Positions 10,668 through 22,071 of a stretch of DNA of 64,000 nt are shown one piece after another. The translations under genes were made by a program, and so were the position numbers. The notes under the pieces were generated by a model that was not told where the DNA came from, did not search any database, and was given only the letters and a program-made list of their open reading frames with translations. The stretch covers positions 126,809,221 to 126,873,220 of the forward strand of contig CM077158.1 in NCBI GenBank assembly GCA_039583875.1. The letters are read 5' to 3'. How positions within the stretch are numbered: the stretch's first letter is position 1; the number at the start of each line of letters is the position of its first letter. This DNA is from Platanthera guangdongensis (lineage: Eukaryota; Streptophyta; Magnoliopsida; Asparagales; Orchidaceae).

Positions 10668-12294
10668 TGTTAAATTTTCTCAACGTAGTCAGCAAGATAG
10701 CCCAAACACCAAATTAATATCTTCGGAACTACCCAGTTCGCACGCTGAACCTGCGGAAAACCCAAGGACTAGAGGTTGCACCCAACAAAACAATGGAAGC
10801 ACAAGGTCTTATTATGCATTCACTTCTTTACAATCTGAGGCATACATAGCGAGACATGATTTCGCTAGTATTACAGCTGTAAACAGAAAGCACCAAAAAA
10901 CAAGCCGGGCGGACAGCACCGGAGTCCGCCGAGACCGCGAGGTCACCGAGACCGCCGAGACCGCTGAGCTAGCCCAAGCTATGCTGCAATCCGCCGAATA
11001 CCACGGAGTCCGCCGAGCCCGCGAGGCCGCGCGGACAGACCGTTATTCGCCTCCTGCTGAACCCGAACTGAGGAACTCCCCTACCCGCCTGAAACCGGCG
11101 GACAGGTTATTGAAGCTGGCAAAGTTGAAACAGAACTGACAAGCCGCAGAGCGATCTCCTGCTGAGTCCGCAGAGACCGCACACTTCCAAGAACTTGACC
11201 GAAGTCACAGCCAAACTCCTGGCTCCTTGAAGTTATCCGCGCGACCTGCACACAGCAAACCGTCAGCCTGAAACAATCCGCGCGGACTGGCAAACACAGA
11301 CCGCAGCACTTCGCACACCCCAACTTACTGTTCACTCAAGTTACTTAGGTTACTGTAGATGTGCCAGGGGGGTCCTATTTATAGGCAAGGTGAGGAGTGT
11401 GGTCACCGCCCAAGAGATAGCGACACCACCCTCAGTCCGCGCGAATACAACCACCGTCTGCTGAGTCCGCATGGACTTAGCTGGATACCAAGGAAACCGC
11501 CAGGAGCACGACAACCGTTGCCGAACCCTCTCCAGTCCGCCTGAGCTAAGCGGACAAGGCATCAGCCCGCAAAGCTCCAACCACTGCAGGACAGCAACCC
11601 CCTTCAATGGCTGTCCGCACCAACCTGAGGCAGTCCGCAAGACCCATACCTCAATCCGCCACAAGTCCACGACCAAAGGCAAACAACAACAGTCCGCCCG
11701 GTCACAGAGGACTTGGCGGATACGGCGGACACCATGAACTTGGCATAATGTGTGACCAAGTCCAAAACCATCAAGGGCCAGTGCGAGCATGGCGGACACA
11801 AAGTCCCGTCCGCCAAACACCCTAGCACAGACCGCAACCAGTCCGCGAGCTCCTCGCACTTGTCCAACGCAGCAGCTTCCTCCCGGACTCCAAACCCAGG
11901 CCGCCACAACGATCTCCACAGCAACTCCCTGCTGTGCCACCAGAGCTCGACAAGGCCTCAGCCAAGCTCTAAGCTTAGTCCGCAACAGCCAATACCGCGG
12001 ACACATCAGTCCGCAAGCTTCCCGCAGACAAGAGCCAACCCGCCTTTCAGCACAAGCTTGCACCCGCGACCACTGAGCAAAGCACCAGTCCGCAAGCCTC
12101 TCTATCCGCAGATACCAGGCCGCACCAAACCGCGGACTCCATGCATCAACCCGCTCAGAACACAGCCGGCTTCCACCAAACTTTTCACCAGGCCGCAAAC
12201 CTCAGTCCGCCCAGTCCGCCCAGTCCGCCAAGGCTGTCCGCCACAGGCCGCGTGACCTGTCTCGTCGCCCACTTCCACTTCACAAATTTCAACA
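10668..12294 (-). repeat. Element C 5' LTR (right copy)
   Basis: The partner of 4816-6442, same length. Transcription would run leftwards from the TATA box at 11376-11383. The U3 side (11384-12294) is dense in gcggac words. Confidence 0.97.
11376..11383 (-). promoter_or_regulatory. TATA box of element C 5' LTR
   Basis: The plus strand reads tatttata, that is tataaata on the minus strand, preceded by gcc. The left LTR has the same box at 5524-5531. Confidence 0.82.
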
Positions 12295-12299
12295 TCAGT
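12295..12299. repeat. Target site duplication of element C, right copy (tcagt)
   Basis: Directly follows the CA end of the right LTR and equals 4811-4815. Confidence 0.95.
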
Positions 12300-12885
12300 T
12301 AGCATAAAGTCTGAAAGCAGTGAAAGTGATGAAGACTTTGCTGCCTTCACAAGACATTTTCAGAAATTCTTGAAGAAGAAACAGTGGAGGACAAGACCCT
12401 CTACTTCACAAGGAAAATAAGACTTCTATCAGAAGAAAAAGTCTTCAAAGAAAGACAGGAAGAGGACAAAATCTAGCAAGGCAACTGGTTCAAAGATAGT
12501 ATGATATTGCTGCAATAGACAAGGCCATGTGATAGCAGATTGTCCTGAAAAGAGAAAGGAGTCTAGTGACAGGAAAAAGACTCATTTTAAAGGCAAGAAA
12601 GAAAAGTCTTTTGTTGCCAAGAAGGAGAAGACTCTATCAGATATCTCTTCTTCAGAAACTGAGTCTGAGGCTGAAGCTTACATAGGGCTGTTTGCTGAAG
12701 AAGAAGAAGAAGAAGAATTCATGCAGATTATGGAGTCTATTTATGAACAAGAAGACTGTCAGTGCCAAGGACTTATGGCATTGACTGAGAGTGACAAAAT
12801 CCTGGAGCAGCAAGGACCCAGTAAGATGAGTCCAAGTGGCCATACCCCACATGGTACTTGGACAGTGGATGTTCCAGACATATAA
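12300..12885 (+). pseudogene. gag: Element B gag, second part, with a broken zinc knuckle
   Basis: The gag frame returns after element C. It has a basic stretch, a zinc knuckle region at about 12502-12543 (YCCNRQGHVIADC), a Lys-rich tract and an acidic run with seven consecutive Glu near 12698-12718. TAA at 12418-12420 and TGA at 12502-12504 break it; the TGA stands where the first knuckle Cys should be. Past about 12775, B goes straight to the pre-protease linker, while A and D have a coiled coil and a second knuckle here. A 1-base deletion near 12850, compared with A near 1120, moves the protease into another frame. Confidence 0.88.
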
Positions 12886-15800
12886 CTAGAACTAGAGGAT
12901 TACTAAATGACTACATTCCAATAATCGATGGTCCAAAAGTAACCTTTGGTGGTTCTGAAAAAGGAATCATCAAAGGATTTGGTAACATTTCTAGCAACTT
13001 GGTTACCAATACTCAAGTGGCTTATGTTAAAGGGTTGAAACACAACCTAATAAGTATAAGTCAATTAAGTGATGTAGGGTATGACATCTCATTTGTTAAA
13101 AATGGTTGTCATATCAGGAGGTCAATTGATCAAGAGATCATTTTGACAGGTTATAGGAAGAGGAATGTCTACTGCCTAGACATTATAGTCGAGAACAATG
13201 GTTCTCCAGTGTGTCTTGTAGCTGATGAGACAGTCTCTCATTGTGTCAAATGGCACAAGACGCTAGCCCATATTAACTACAAGACTATTGACAAACTCTT
13301 TAGCAAAGAGTTAGTGAGGAATGGTCCTCAAGTTAAGTGTGTTAAAGATGGTATTTGCTCGGCTTGTCAAAAGGGCAAGCAGACTAAATCCACCTTTAGA
13401 AGCATAGAAAACAAAGATTCTGTGAGGTGTTTATACCTCTTGCATATGGATCTCTTTGGTCCAATGCCAGTTCACAGCCTAGGTAGGAAGGTCTATACCT
13501 TTGTAGTTGTAGACGACTACTCAAGGTTTTCCTGGGTGTTCTTCTTAAGATAGAAATCTGAAACACCTAGTGTCTTCCATAACTTTGTCAAGCAAATTCA
13601 GAATGAACTAGACAGTACAGTGGTCAAGATTAGAAGTGACCATGGTACTGAATTTCAGTCTAATAGCATGACAAAACTATGTGAAGAATTTGGGATATTT
13701 CAAGAATTCTCTTCACCTAGAACACCTCAGCAAAATGACATTGCTGAGAGGAAGAATAGGATCTTGATAGAGGCTGGTAGGACCCTATTAAGTGATACAT
13801 CACTGCCAGAATATTTCTGGGCTGAAGCAGTTAACACTGCATGCCATGTTATAAATAGGGCCACCATCACTAAAAGGCTCAACAAGACCCCCTATGAAGT
13901 TGTGAAAGGCAGGAAACCAAACATATCCTACTTCAGGATTTTTGGTTGCAAATGCTTCATACTTAACAATGGGAAGTCTTACTTGACTAAGTTTGCTGCC
14001 AAGTCCCAAGAGGGAATTTTTGTTATGTACAGCAACAACAGTAAGGCTTATAGAGTCTACAACTTGACTACACAAGTTGTAGAAGAATCTGTGCATGTAG
14101 TTTTTGATGAGACTAAACTTATTAATAATGAGTTGTCTAGTAGTGTATGCAGCCCCACAGGTTTAACAAAGAAGATGGACAAGCTTACTATAGAAGAAGT
14201 ACCTGCTGCAAGACAACAAGTAGAATACAGTGGCTGTTGTCCAGGGGGAGAACTACATGTACCAATTGCTGATGAAGTTCAAGGTATACAGCATGATGAA
14301 GATGCTGAAGAGGTTCAACCAGAAGTTAGGATGCCTCCAGCTAATAGGCATCTTAGAGATCATCCAGTAGAGCAGATTATTGGAGATCCAAGACAAGGAG
14401 TACAAACCAGGAGCAGATACATGAATGCAGTAATCTACTCCAGTTTTCTATCTCAAGTTGAACCTAAGAAGTTTGAAGAAGCAATACAAGATCCACAGTG
14501 GACTGAAGCAATGCAAGAAGAGCTTAATCAGTTCAAGAGGTGCAAGGTCTGGGAACTAGTTCCTAAACCTAAAGACCACAATATAATAGGAACCAAGTAG
14601 ATCTACAGAAATAAGATGGATGAACAAGGGGTCATCATTAAGAATAAAGCAAGACTGGTTGCTAAAGGATATAGGCAAGAAGAAGGTATTGACTTTGATC
14701 AAACCTTTGCTCCAGTAGGCAGACTGGAAGCCATAAGGATGTTCTTGGCCTATGCAACCTATCAAGGATTCATGGTTTACCAAATGAATGTCAAGTCAGC
14801 ATTCCTGAATGGTAATCTTAAGGAAGAAGTCTATGTGGAACAGCCTTTAGGTTTTGTTGATCCAACTCTACCTCATCATGTCTATAGACTTAGGAAAGCT
14901 TTATATGTGTTAAAGCAAGCCCCTAGGGCTTGGTATGAAACCCTATCTAGTTTCCTCATTGAGAACAAGTTCTCAAGGGGGAAAATAGATAAGACTCTAT
15001 TCCTTAGGGAATCTAGAGGCAAAGTTATACTAGTCCAAATATATGTAGATGACATTATATTTGGGTCTACTGAAAGCAGCCTTTGCAAAAAGTTTGCAAA
15101 GCTTATGCAAGGTCAATTTGAGATGAGTAGTATGGGAGATCTGAAGTTTTTCTTGGGTCTCCAAGTTAAACAGACTGAAAATGGTTTATCCATATATTAG
15201 TCCAAGTTCACCCTAGAACTCATAAGGAAGTATGGTATGGATTCATCCAGCACCATGAAGACTCCTATGGGGTCAAGTATGTCTCTTAGCAAGGATGATG
15301 CAGGGAAACCTATAGATGAAACCTTGTATAGAGGGATAGTTGGCTCCCTATTATACTTAACTACTAGTAGACCAGATATCATGTATGCTACATGTGTCTG
15401 TGCAAGGTATCAAGCCTGCCCTAAAGAGTCTCATTTGACAGCAGTCAAGAGAATATTGAGATATCTAAAGGGCACTCCCTATCTAGGCCTCTGGTACCAT
15501 AAGAATAGAGATTTTGAACTAACAGGTTATTCAGATGCAGACTTTGCAGGATGCAAAGAAGATAGAAAAAGCACTACTGGAACCTGTCAATTCCTAGGTG
15601 AGAGACTAATTTTATGGAGTAGCAAAAAGCAAATCAGTGTAGCTATCTCCACTGCAGAGTCAGAGTATGTGGCTGCAGGAAGTTGCTGTGCTCAACTTCT
15701 GTGGATACAACATCAGCTAGAGGACTATGGACTTCAGGTAAGTAGAACTCCACTCTTCTGTGATTCTACTAGTGCTATTTCAAAAGCTAATAACCTTGTA

Positions 15801-15986
15801 TCCCATAGTAGAACAAAACATATTGAAATTAAATATCATTTTCTTAGGGAGCATGTAGAAAGAGAAGATATTTTATTAGAATATGTTAAAACTGATAATC
15901 AAGTAGCTGATATGTATATTAAGCCCTTAGAAGAAGCTAAGTTCAATAGATTTAAAATTGAACTAGGAATGATAAACTTAGAGTAA
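12851..15986 (+). pseudogene. pol: Element B pol: protease, integrase, RT, RNase H
   Basis: A single frame from the protease motif DSGCSRHIT (from 12861) to the stop at 15984-15986. The GAG-pre-integrase ends in CSACQKGKQ. Integrase has HMDLFGP (near 13443), RSDHGTEF (near 13632) and the glutamate in NDIAERKN (near 13735). RT has [15 protein letters not shown] and YVDD (near 15043). RNase H has GYSDADFAG, STAESEY and HIEIKYHF. The frame is broken only by TAG at 13551, TAG at 14598 and TAG at 15198. At the first of these, element A still has CAG (near 1822). No indel is visible after 12853. Confidence 0.95.
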
Positions 15987-16499
15987 GTTTACAGAATTGA
16001 AATTGGCTAAGTAAAAAGGTGTCGACACATAGACAAGTCTATGTCGACACAGAATAGTGGTGTCGACACTTCAGGAAAAAGGCGTCGACACATCTAGGAA
16101 GTTGGTGTCGACACTTCAGAATATTTGTGTCGACACATGTCAAGTAGGTGTCGACACATCAAATGTGGTGTCGACACTTAAGTTTTACTCAGAATTTTCT
16201 AAGTAAAGTCTCGACTATGTGTCGAGATATGTTATGTCGACACATAACCAAGTGTCGACACATAAAATCTGTTGACTAAACTTGTGTCGACACATCTGTG
16301 TCGAGACATTATAAGTCAGTGTCGACACTTATTGCCAGTGTCGACACACTTTAAGTTAGCTGTCCCGCCTGTTCATCTTCAAAATCAGAAAGGTATAAAT
16401 AGGGTTTTGTCTTTGTTTGTCGACACGCTTTCAAAGTTTCGAGACTAAAACTTCTGTGTCGACACCTCTCTTCTCTCAAGACAAATTCTACAAACCCTA
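15987..16499 (+). promoter_or_regulatory. Internal palindrome array and leader between RNase H and the 3' ORF of B
   Basis: About eleven perfect GTGTCGACAC copies lie at 16019, 16060, 16105, 16127, 16148, 16168, 16252, 16284, 16319, 16338 and 16456, with several one-mismatch copies. The TATA box at 16394 stands between the last two. The layout matches the LTR promoter: array, gap, TATA, leader. Element A has the same at 23290-23748. I infer a second promoter for the 3' ORF; a splice or RNA-structure role is also possible. Confidence 0.8.
16394..16401 (+). promoter_or_regulatory. Internal TATA box before the B 3' ORF
   Basis: tataaata followed by ggg, 106 bp before the ATG at 16500. One palindrome copy sits 62 bp downstream. 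In element A the same box is at 23640 with a palindrome-like word 63 bp downstream and the start position 109 bp downstream. Confidence 0.78.
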
Positions 16500-19334
16500 A
16501 TGGCGCCTAAGCTAGAGGAGAATGTCAACGAAGGATACGAGCTGGTGCGCGACGCTTTCACTGATGCTGATCAAGAAATCCAGGCGGTCGTAACCCTAGT
16601 AGCTGATTCAGGGTTAGAATATCTAGTTTCTGAACCGACAAAGATATGGAAGAAAGAGGTACTTGAATTCCTCAATGGAGCCAAAGTGGATGAATCTGGA
16701 TACAAGATCAAATCCAGAGTTCATGGAACAAAGGTTAAGATTTCACCAAAGAGCTTGAGGAAGGTGCTTCAATTGCAAAGAATTCAAGAGGAAGATGAGA
16801 TTACTGCTACAAAGACCAGGGAAGCTCTAACCTGGTGTGGACTGGATCCTAAGATGAAGCTTGGATCAGTATTTCTTAGAAAAGACATGAACAGCCAAGG
16901 CAAATTCATGTCTGAGATTGTTGGAAAGGTTATTATCAGCAAGCCAGGAGGGCATGACAGAGTGTCTGCCTCTATGTTCAATATAATGACAAGAATAATC
17001 TTCACTCTAAAAACTGATTGGTCTGTTATAGTATTTGAGAAAATCAAGGAAAGCTTGAAGAAGCCCAACCTGGGCAGAATTATAAGTCTATACCTAGCTG
17101 GTGCCATACCAGAGGTAATGCAACAAGCTGCAGGAAGCAAGATAAATCATATAAGAAGGATGGATCTGAGGATCTTTTCTAGATGGGACAGGGTGTTGTC
17201 AAAGGAGATGCCAACCCCTGAGAAGACAGTTACTGAGAAGGAGATTCCTCCAAAGAAAAAGAAAAAAACTGCTCCAGTGGCTCAAGAGTCCACTAGCAGT
17301 TCTGATAGTGAAGAACAGGTTGTCTTCACTCCAGATGAGCATGAGGAAGAGCCTGCAGTGAAATCTCCTGCTCCTCAGGATGTTGCTGAGATCCAGGGGG
17401 AGCTACCTCAAGCTTGCCCCATCCATAAGGATCAAAGCCAGGTGGAGCTTCTAGTTGTAGCTGAACCTACTACACTGGAAAGTGAACAAGCAACAAACAT
17501 CATACTAGAGGTAATCACTGAACTAAACACTTTAGATTTACCTATAGAAGATGCTGATTTGTCTGATGTTTATCAGCAAACTCAGCTGGATAGTCAAGTC
17601 CCAGATGCTGTCTTGGAAGACACATCTGCTGCAGCTCAGTATGTATCTGATCCAGTGGTTGAAGAGCCCAGAGTTTCTCCAGCTCATTCTCCACAAGAGT
17701 TTACAATGGAAGATTTGTTTCTAAATCTGGATCAAGAGGATTTTGATAAAGAAACTGCTGCTGACAGAGAGAATGCTACTGTTGAGGGGGAGCAAGTGCA
17801 AGTTCATGAAGAGCCTGTGAGGACAGAAACTGAGAAGGCACAAGAAGTGCAGAAAGAGAGGCCCCCTAGCCCTTAGGAGAGGGTTGAAATTGCTAGCTCC
17901 TCAGAATCTGAAAATGAGGAGGCTACAAGGGCCAAGCAAAAGAAGTTTCAGGTTTTCAGGAGGAGGAGCCAGAATTACAAGAAGGCTTTGCAAACTGTTG
18001 CTCCTCAACCTATAGTTCAGGCAGCACCATCAATAGACTATAGGGCACCGATGGTGGCAATGCAAATCAAGTTGGATGAGCAAAGGCAGGCCATAGAGAA
18101 ATATGTAGATGAAGGGCAAAAGTCACTCCAGTTTGATCTTGCCCAAGATATCAAGTCTATAAGGTTTGAAATGAACCTTAACAAGAAGGAGATGACTGAA
18201 TGCTTCCACAAAGGTGGAAATGCAGTGGTGTACTTGGCAACACACCAGGAAAAGATCAAAGCACAAGTGGATGACATAGCATTGAAGCAAGGATATGTTC
18301 TTGAAAATCAACTAAGGATGAATGACAATTTGATTGCTTCCCATAATGCTATTGTCACAGAATTAAAGAACCAGGCTGCTGGTCCTTCTACTTCTACTAC
18401 TGCTAGAGCTGAATTTGACAAGGTATTTCAAGAAAAAATCTCTGCTGTTAAGACTGCTATCCAAGCCTCCCAGAAGGCCATATCTGAACAACTTCAAAAG
18501 CTCAAACCTTACTTTAAAGATGGAATCACATACTTGGATAATCAAATCAGATTCCAGAAGGATGATGTCAGAGATCATATGGCTAGAGAAGTCATAAAGG
18601 GGGAGAGAGTTTTAGTCAAAGCTAGCTCTGATCATGCCAAATGGATATCTAATTCCATCAGAGCTACACTAGGCTATCCTCCACTTTGTGATGATGACAA
18701 TGTTGCTGAATCTGGAATTCAGCCTGCATATCTTGGAGGTGAGCAACCAGAAGTAGCTCTAGTGATCTATCCTCCACCAGATTTTGAAATGGTGCAAGCT
18801 GATATTCATCACATGTATAGCCCAACTGAAGGGAAGTCTAATGTTATTCTGGAGAAAGTGGTTCAGCCTATTTCTGAAGCCATGCAAGAGGCACTATAGA
18901 AAGAAGAAGAGACAAGGTTGTCTAAGAAGAGGTTTAGGGAACAAGCAGAACAAAGGCCAGACTTTGAACAGTGGAGCCCTACCTCTAGGAATATTATATT
19001 AACTGCCTGGAAAGCTGCCAAGGATAACATTCATGACAGGAACAAATGGTTCTCTGAAGCTGAATGGAGGAAACATGAATCAAGACAAGAGGCAATTGTC
19101 CAGTATAGAAGGAAGGCCAAGATGGGAAAGCTACCTCCTACTGCTCTGGAGCCTAACAAGTACTTTCCTAAGTCATATCATTATTTTGAAAGACAAAAGA
19201 TCAAAGCAGAAGAGCTTAAAAAGAAAGATCTGAAAGGCAAGAAACCTGCTGATGCTGAAACTGCTGATGCTCCTGTCCAAGCTAAAGTTTAAGCTGGCAA
19301 AGGCATAGTTATTAAGGAGCCTGAACAAAAATAG
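16500..19334 (+). pseudogene. Element B 3' ORF (envelope-position protein), three internal stops
   Basis: One frame of 945 codons from ATG 16500 to TAG 19332, broken by TAG 17874, TAG 18897 and TAA 19290. Residues 1-235 form a folded domain with words such as EPTKIWKKEVLEF and VHGTKVKISPKSL. It resembles the putative plant transposon protein domain found in the extra ORFs of some plant retroelements; that match is from memory of the family. Residues 236-490 are acidic and low-complexity, about 500-800 look like long helices with coiled-coil spacing, and the end is Lys-rich. I see no signal peptide or membrane segment, so an envelope role is not supported by sequence. Element A has the same protein at 23749-26563. 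Confidence 0.85.
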
Positions 19335-19622
19335 ATTTAGAATTTTCTTGAAGTCTATTTTATAATCTTTTGAATGTAAAACATTTTTGTGAACTACTGA
19401 AAATGTATAAGACAGATATTAGAACAATATATGATCAATATATTTCATGTTTGTTCTGTGAATATGTCTATTTCTTATTTGTTCTGTGTTGATGTATTTG
19501 TATACATGTAAAATTGATACATGTTTATGTTTACCCTGCTGTACATAATCCTGCTTTACATCAAATACATTGTGGTGTATATCATTGACTAATGGTTATG
19601 ACTTCTCCAAATAGGGGGAGAT
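19335..19622 (+). other. Element B 3' untranslated region before the 3' LTR
   Basis: AT-rich and gene-free. It ends with the left arms of the inverted repeat that surrounds the polypurine tract. Confidence 0.8.
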
Positions 19623-19703
19623 TGTTGGGTACATTGGTTTAAATGTACCTGATTTGAAGAAGCCTCACCCAAATCAATGATATACATCACAATGTATTTG
19701 ATG
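19559..19703 (+). repeat. Inverted repeat spanning the B polypurine tract and LTR junction
   Basis: Outer arms 19559-19588 and 19674-19703 are 30 nt each and fully complementary, with one position that would be a G-U pair in RNA. Inner arms 19602-19612 (cttctccaaat) and 19652-19662 (atttgaagaag) pair with one mismatch. The polypurine tract and the first 29 bases of the LTR form the tip. Element A has the same two-part stem at 26791-26905. Confidence 0.88.
19613..19622 (+). promoter_or_regulatory. Polypurine tract of element B
   Basis: agggggagat directly precedes the TG of the 3' LTR; this is the plus-strand primer site. Confidence 0.9.
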
Positions 19704-21671
19704 TATGTTGAGTTTACTTGTGCAGGTTAAGTTATTACTGGACTGAAGCAAAAAGTTTCTAAGTCCATGTGTCGACACCCAGAGGGAAAGTGTCGACACT
19801 TAAGAAGACTTGTGTCGACACCCAGACAAGCAGTGCCGACACTTGGAGTCATTGTGTCGACACCTGGGATGCAGAGTCGACACCAGACACAAAGTGTCGA
19901 CACAAGGAGCTGTGTCGACACTCAATGAAGAAAGTACAGTAAAGCAGTGTCGACACTTAACAGCAGTGTCGACACCTAGAAGAATTGTGTCTACACCAGA
20001 AAGTGTCGACACTTGGAGCTGTGTCGACACTCAGCAAAAGTCAGCAGAGACTAAGTTAAAGTGTCGACACCAATAACAATGTGTCGACACTCATCAGAAG
20101 AGTCAACATTTGAAGTAAGTGTCGACACCCAGAACAATGTGTCGACACTCAGCTGGAGACTCTACACTTGAAGAAAGTGTCGACACATGGAGCTGTGTCG
20201 ACACTTAGCAAAGAACAGAAAGATCAACAAATTACTCTAAGTACAAGTGTCGACACTAAGGGAATGTGTCGACACTCAGCTGAAGTCTCAACAGAAGAAT
20301 CAAGTGTCGACATAAGGAGCTGTGTCGACACTCAGCAAGAATCAACATAGAAGATTATGTGTCGACACCAAGAAGCAGTGTCGACACTTAACAGATTCAA
20401 CACAAGAAGTTGTGTCGACACAAAGGAGATGTATCGACACTTAGAAGAATTCAGCAAAAGATAGAAGATCAAGTACTTGTGTCGACACTCAATTTCAGTA
20501 TCGACACATGCAGAAGAAACTGTGTCGAGACATAGAATCTACAACACAAGGAGTTGTGTCGACACCTTGTAGACTTGTGTCGACACTTACACAACTTGTG
20601 TCGACACTTAGTCTATAAGTGTCGACACTTAAAGACAAAAAGTCTCGACACTTTCAGACAGTTAGAGAACTTTCAAGAATTGACTGGATGACTTGACAGC
20701 TGCCGTTCCAGCCGGTCTACAGCACCTGTCAAAGATGTCAGAATTCAGTTATGGACCAGACCAGCCGGTTACAATGAAGAAGGCCTATAAATAGGCTCAT
20801 ACAGTTTCAGAAACTGTTGTTCAGATTGTTGTTCAAGTAATTGAAGTAATTCAACAAGTGGTTCACAGAGTTATTGATCAAGTATCAAGACAAGAAGATC
20901 TTGCAGTCCAAGTGTAGATCTAAGAAGTTGGAGAGAGAGGGCTCCATCCAAGAAATCAGCCGTTGGAACTAGGCTGAGAAGAAGGATTCAGATTAATTCT
21001 GGATCTTAAGAAGCAGAGGTCAAGGATCAACTGCAGAAGGAATCTGTCTTATTCAGTTCTACTTTCAAGAAGCTTTGAAGAAAGCTAAGTCAGATTGAAT
21101 CCAGCTGAGTTCTTCCAATAACTCATCAAGAAACTCACAACTCCCCTCTCTTGTCTTTGAGTTGTTGAGTTAATATTTGTAAAATCATTTTTATCTTGTA
21201 GGATCTTTTGGATCTGAGTGATTGTAAGCCTATATTTATAAAGGCTGAGGGTAGGGCTTGAGAGCCTGAGTGTAGGAGATTGGAATCTCTGAGTGTAGGC
21301 CTTTTGTGGCTGAGTGTAGGCCTTGTTGGCTGAGTGTAGGCCTTTTGTGGCTGAGTGTAGGCTTTGTGGAAAAGCTGAGTTGTAGGGCTTTGGGCCTGAG
21401 GTGTAGGAACCAGTTTGGGTTCTGAGACAGTGGTGAAGTTTGGCCGAATCTAGTACACTGCTAGATAGGCGAAGGGGGAAAGTGGATGTACCCAAATCTT
21501 GGGGAACCACTATAAAACTCTGTGTCTGCTGTGTTTGCTGTGTTTGTTGTATGATTGCTGTGCAAAAGTAGAATAGATTCTGTGTCATAAACTGTTTGCT
21601 GCCATTTAAGTTTAAAAAGCATTTGGTCACCTATTCACCCCCCTCTAGGTGTTTGGGTACTAAATCTTTCA
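19623..21671 (+). repeat. Element B 3' LTR
   Basis: 2049 bp, partner of 1851-3913, differing by scattered substitutions and small indels (roughly 2% by eye). Several differences hit the palindromes, for example gtgccgacac near 19831 and gtatcgacac near 20431. TATA box at 20786-20793, serial hairpins from 21202 to about 21424. Confidence 0.97.
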
Positions 21672-21676
21672 TTTTC
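21672..21676. repeat. Target site duplication of element B, right copy (ttttc)
   Basis: Equal to 1846-1850 and directly next to the CA end of the 3' LTR. A's integrase coding resumes from here. Confidence 0.95.
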
Positions 21677-22071
21677 CATAACTTTGTTAGGCAAATTCAG
21701 AATGAACTTAACAATTCATTGGTCAAAATTAGAAGTGAACATGGAACTGAATTTCAGTCTGAATGCATGACAAGTTTTTGTGAAGAACTTGGGATTCATC
21801 AAGAATTATCCTCAACAAGAACTCCTCAGCAAAATGGTATCGCTGAAAGAAAGAATATGACTCTTATTGAGGCTGGTAGAACATTACTAAGTGACACTTC
21901 TCTCCCAGAATATTTCTAGGCTGAGGCTATAAACACAACATGTCATGTTCTCAATAGAGCATCCATCACTAAAAGCCACAAGAAGACACCCTATGAGATT
22001 ATAAAAGGCAGAAAACCAAATCTAGCATATTTTAGAATCTTTGGAAGCAAGTGTAATATTCTTAATAATGT
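21677..22071 (+). pseudogene. pol: Element A integrase, second part, truncated by deletion
   Basis: Contains the second and third integrase catalytic residues: RSEHGTEF (near 21730) and the glutamate in NGIAERKN (near 21840). TAG at 21917-21919 replaces a Trp codon. Near 22070 the reading jumps from the integrase C-terminal part straight into RT. About 820 bp present in B (13965-14790) are missing; a short shared word, aatg, sits at both edges, which fits a microhomology deletion. Confidence 0.87.

Larger units (their letters stand above)
4816..12294 (-). mobile_element. Element C: complete minus-strand Ty1/copia retrotransposon
   Basis: 7479 bp with two LTRs of exactly 1627 bp, a 5-bp duplication, a primer site touching the right LTR and a polypurine tract touching the left LTR, so the element reads right to left. 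It has a single gag-pol frame. The LTRs differ by roughly 2% by eye. The short gag with one knuckle and the lack of an extra 3' ORF separate it from the Sirevirus-like A, B and D; its copia lineage is not resolved. Confidence 0.97.
1851..21671 (+). mobile_element. Element B: complete Sirevirus-like Ty1/copia retrotransposon with nested element C
   Basis: The element is bounded by TG...CA LTRs, a 5-bp duplication, an initiator-Met-type primer site after the 5' LTR and a polypurine tract before the 3' LTR. It spans 19.8 kb, of which 7.5 kb is nested element C, so B itself is about 12.3 kb, long for a copia. The interior order is gag, protease, integrase, RT, RNase H, a palindrome array with a TATA box, then a 944-codon 3' ORF. 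By eye the two LTRs differ at roughly 2% of positions, so insertion is fairly recent. In-frame stops and a 1-base deletion near 12850 leave it non-coding. Confidence 0.95.

Noticed and set aside
16500..19334. Calling the 3' ORF an envelope gene
   Set aside because: Position fits, but no signal peptide, membrane segment or surface-protein motif can be seen.
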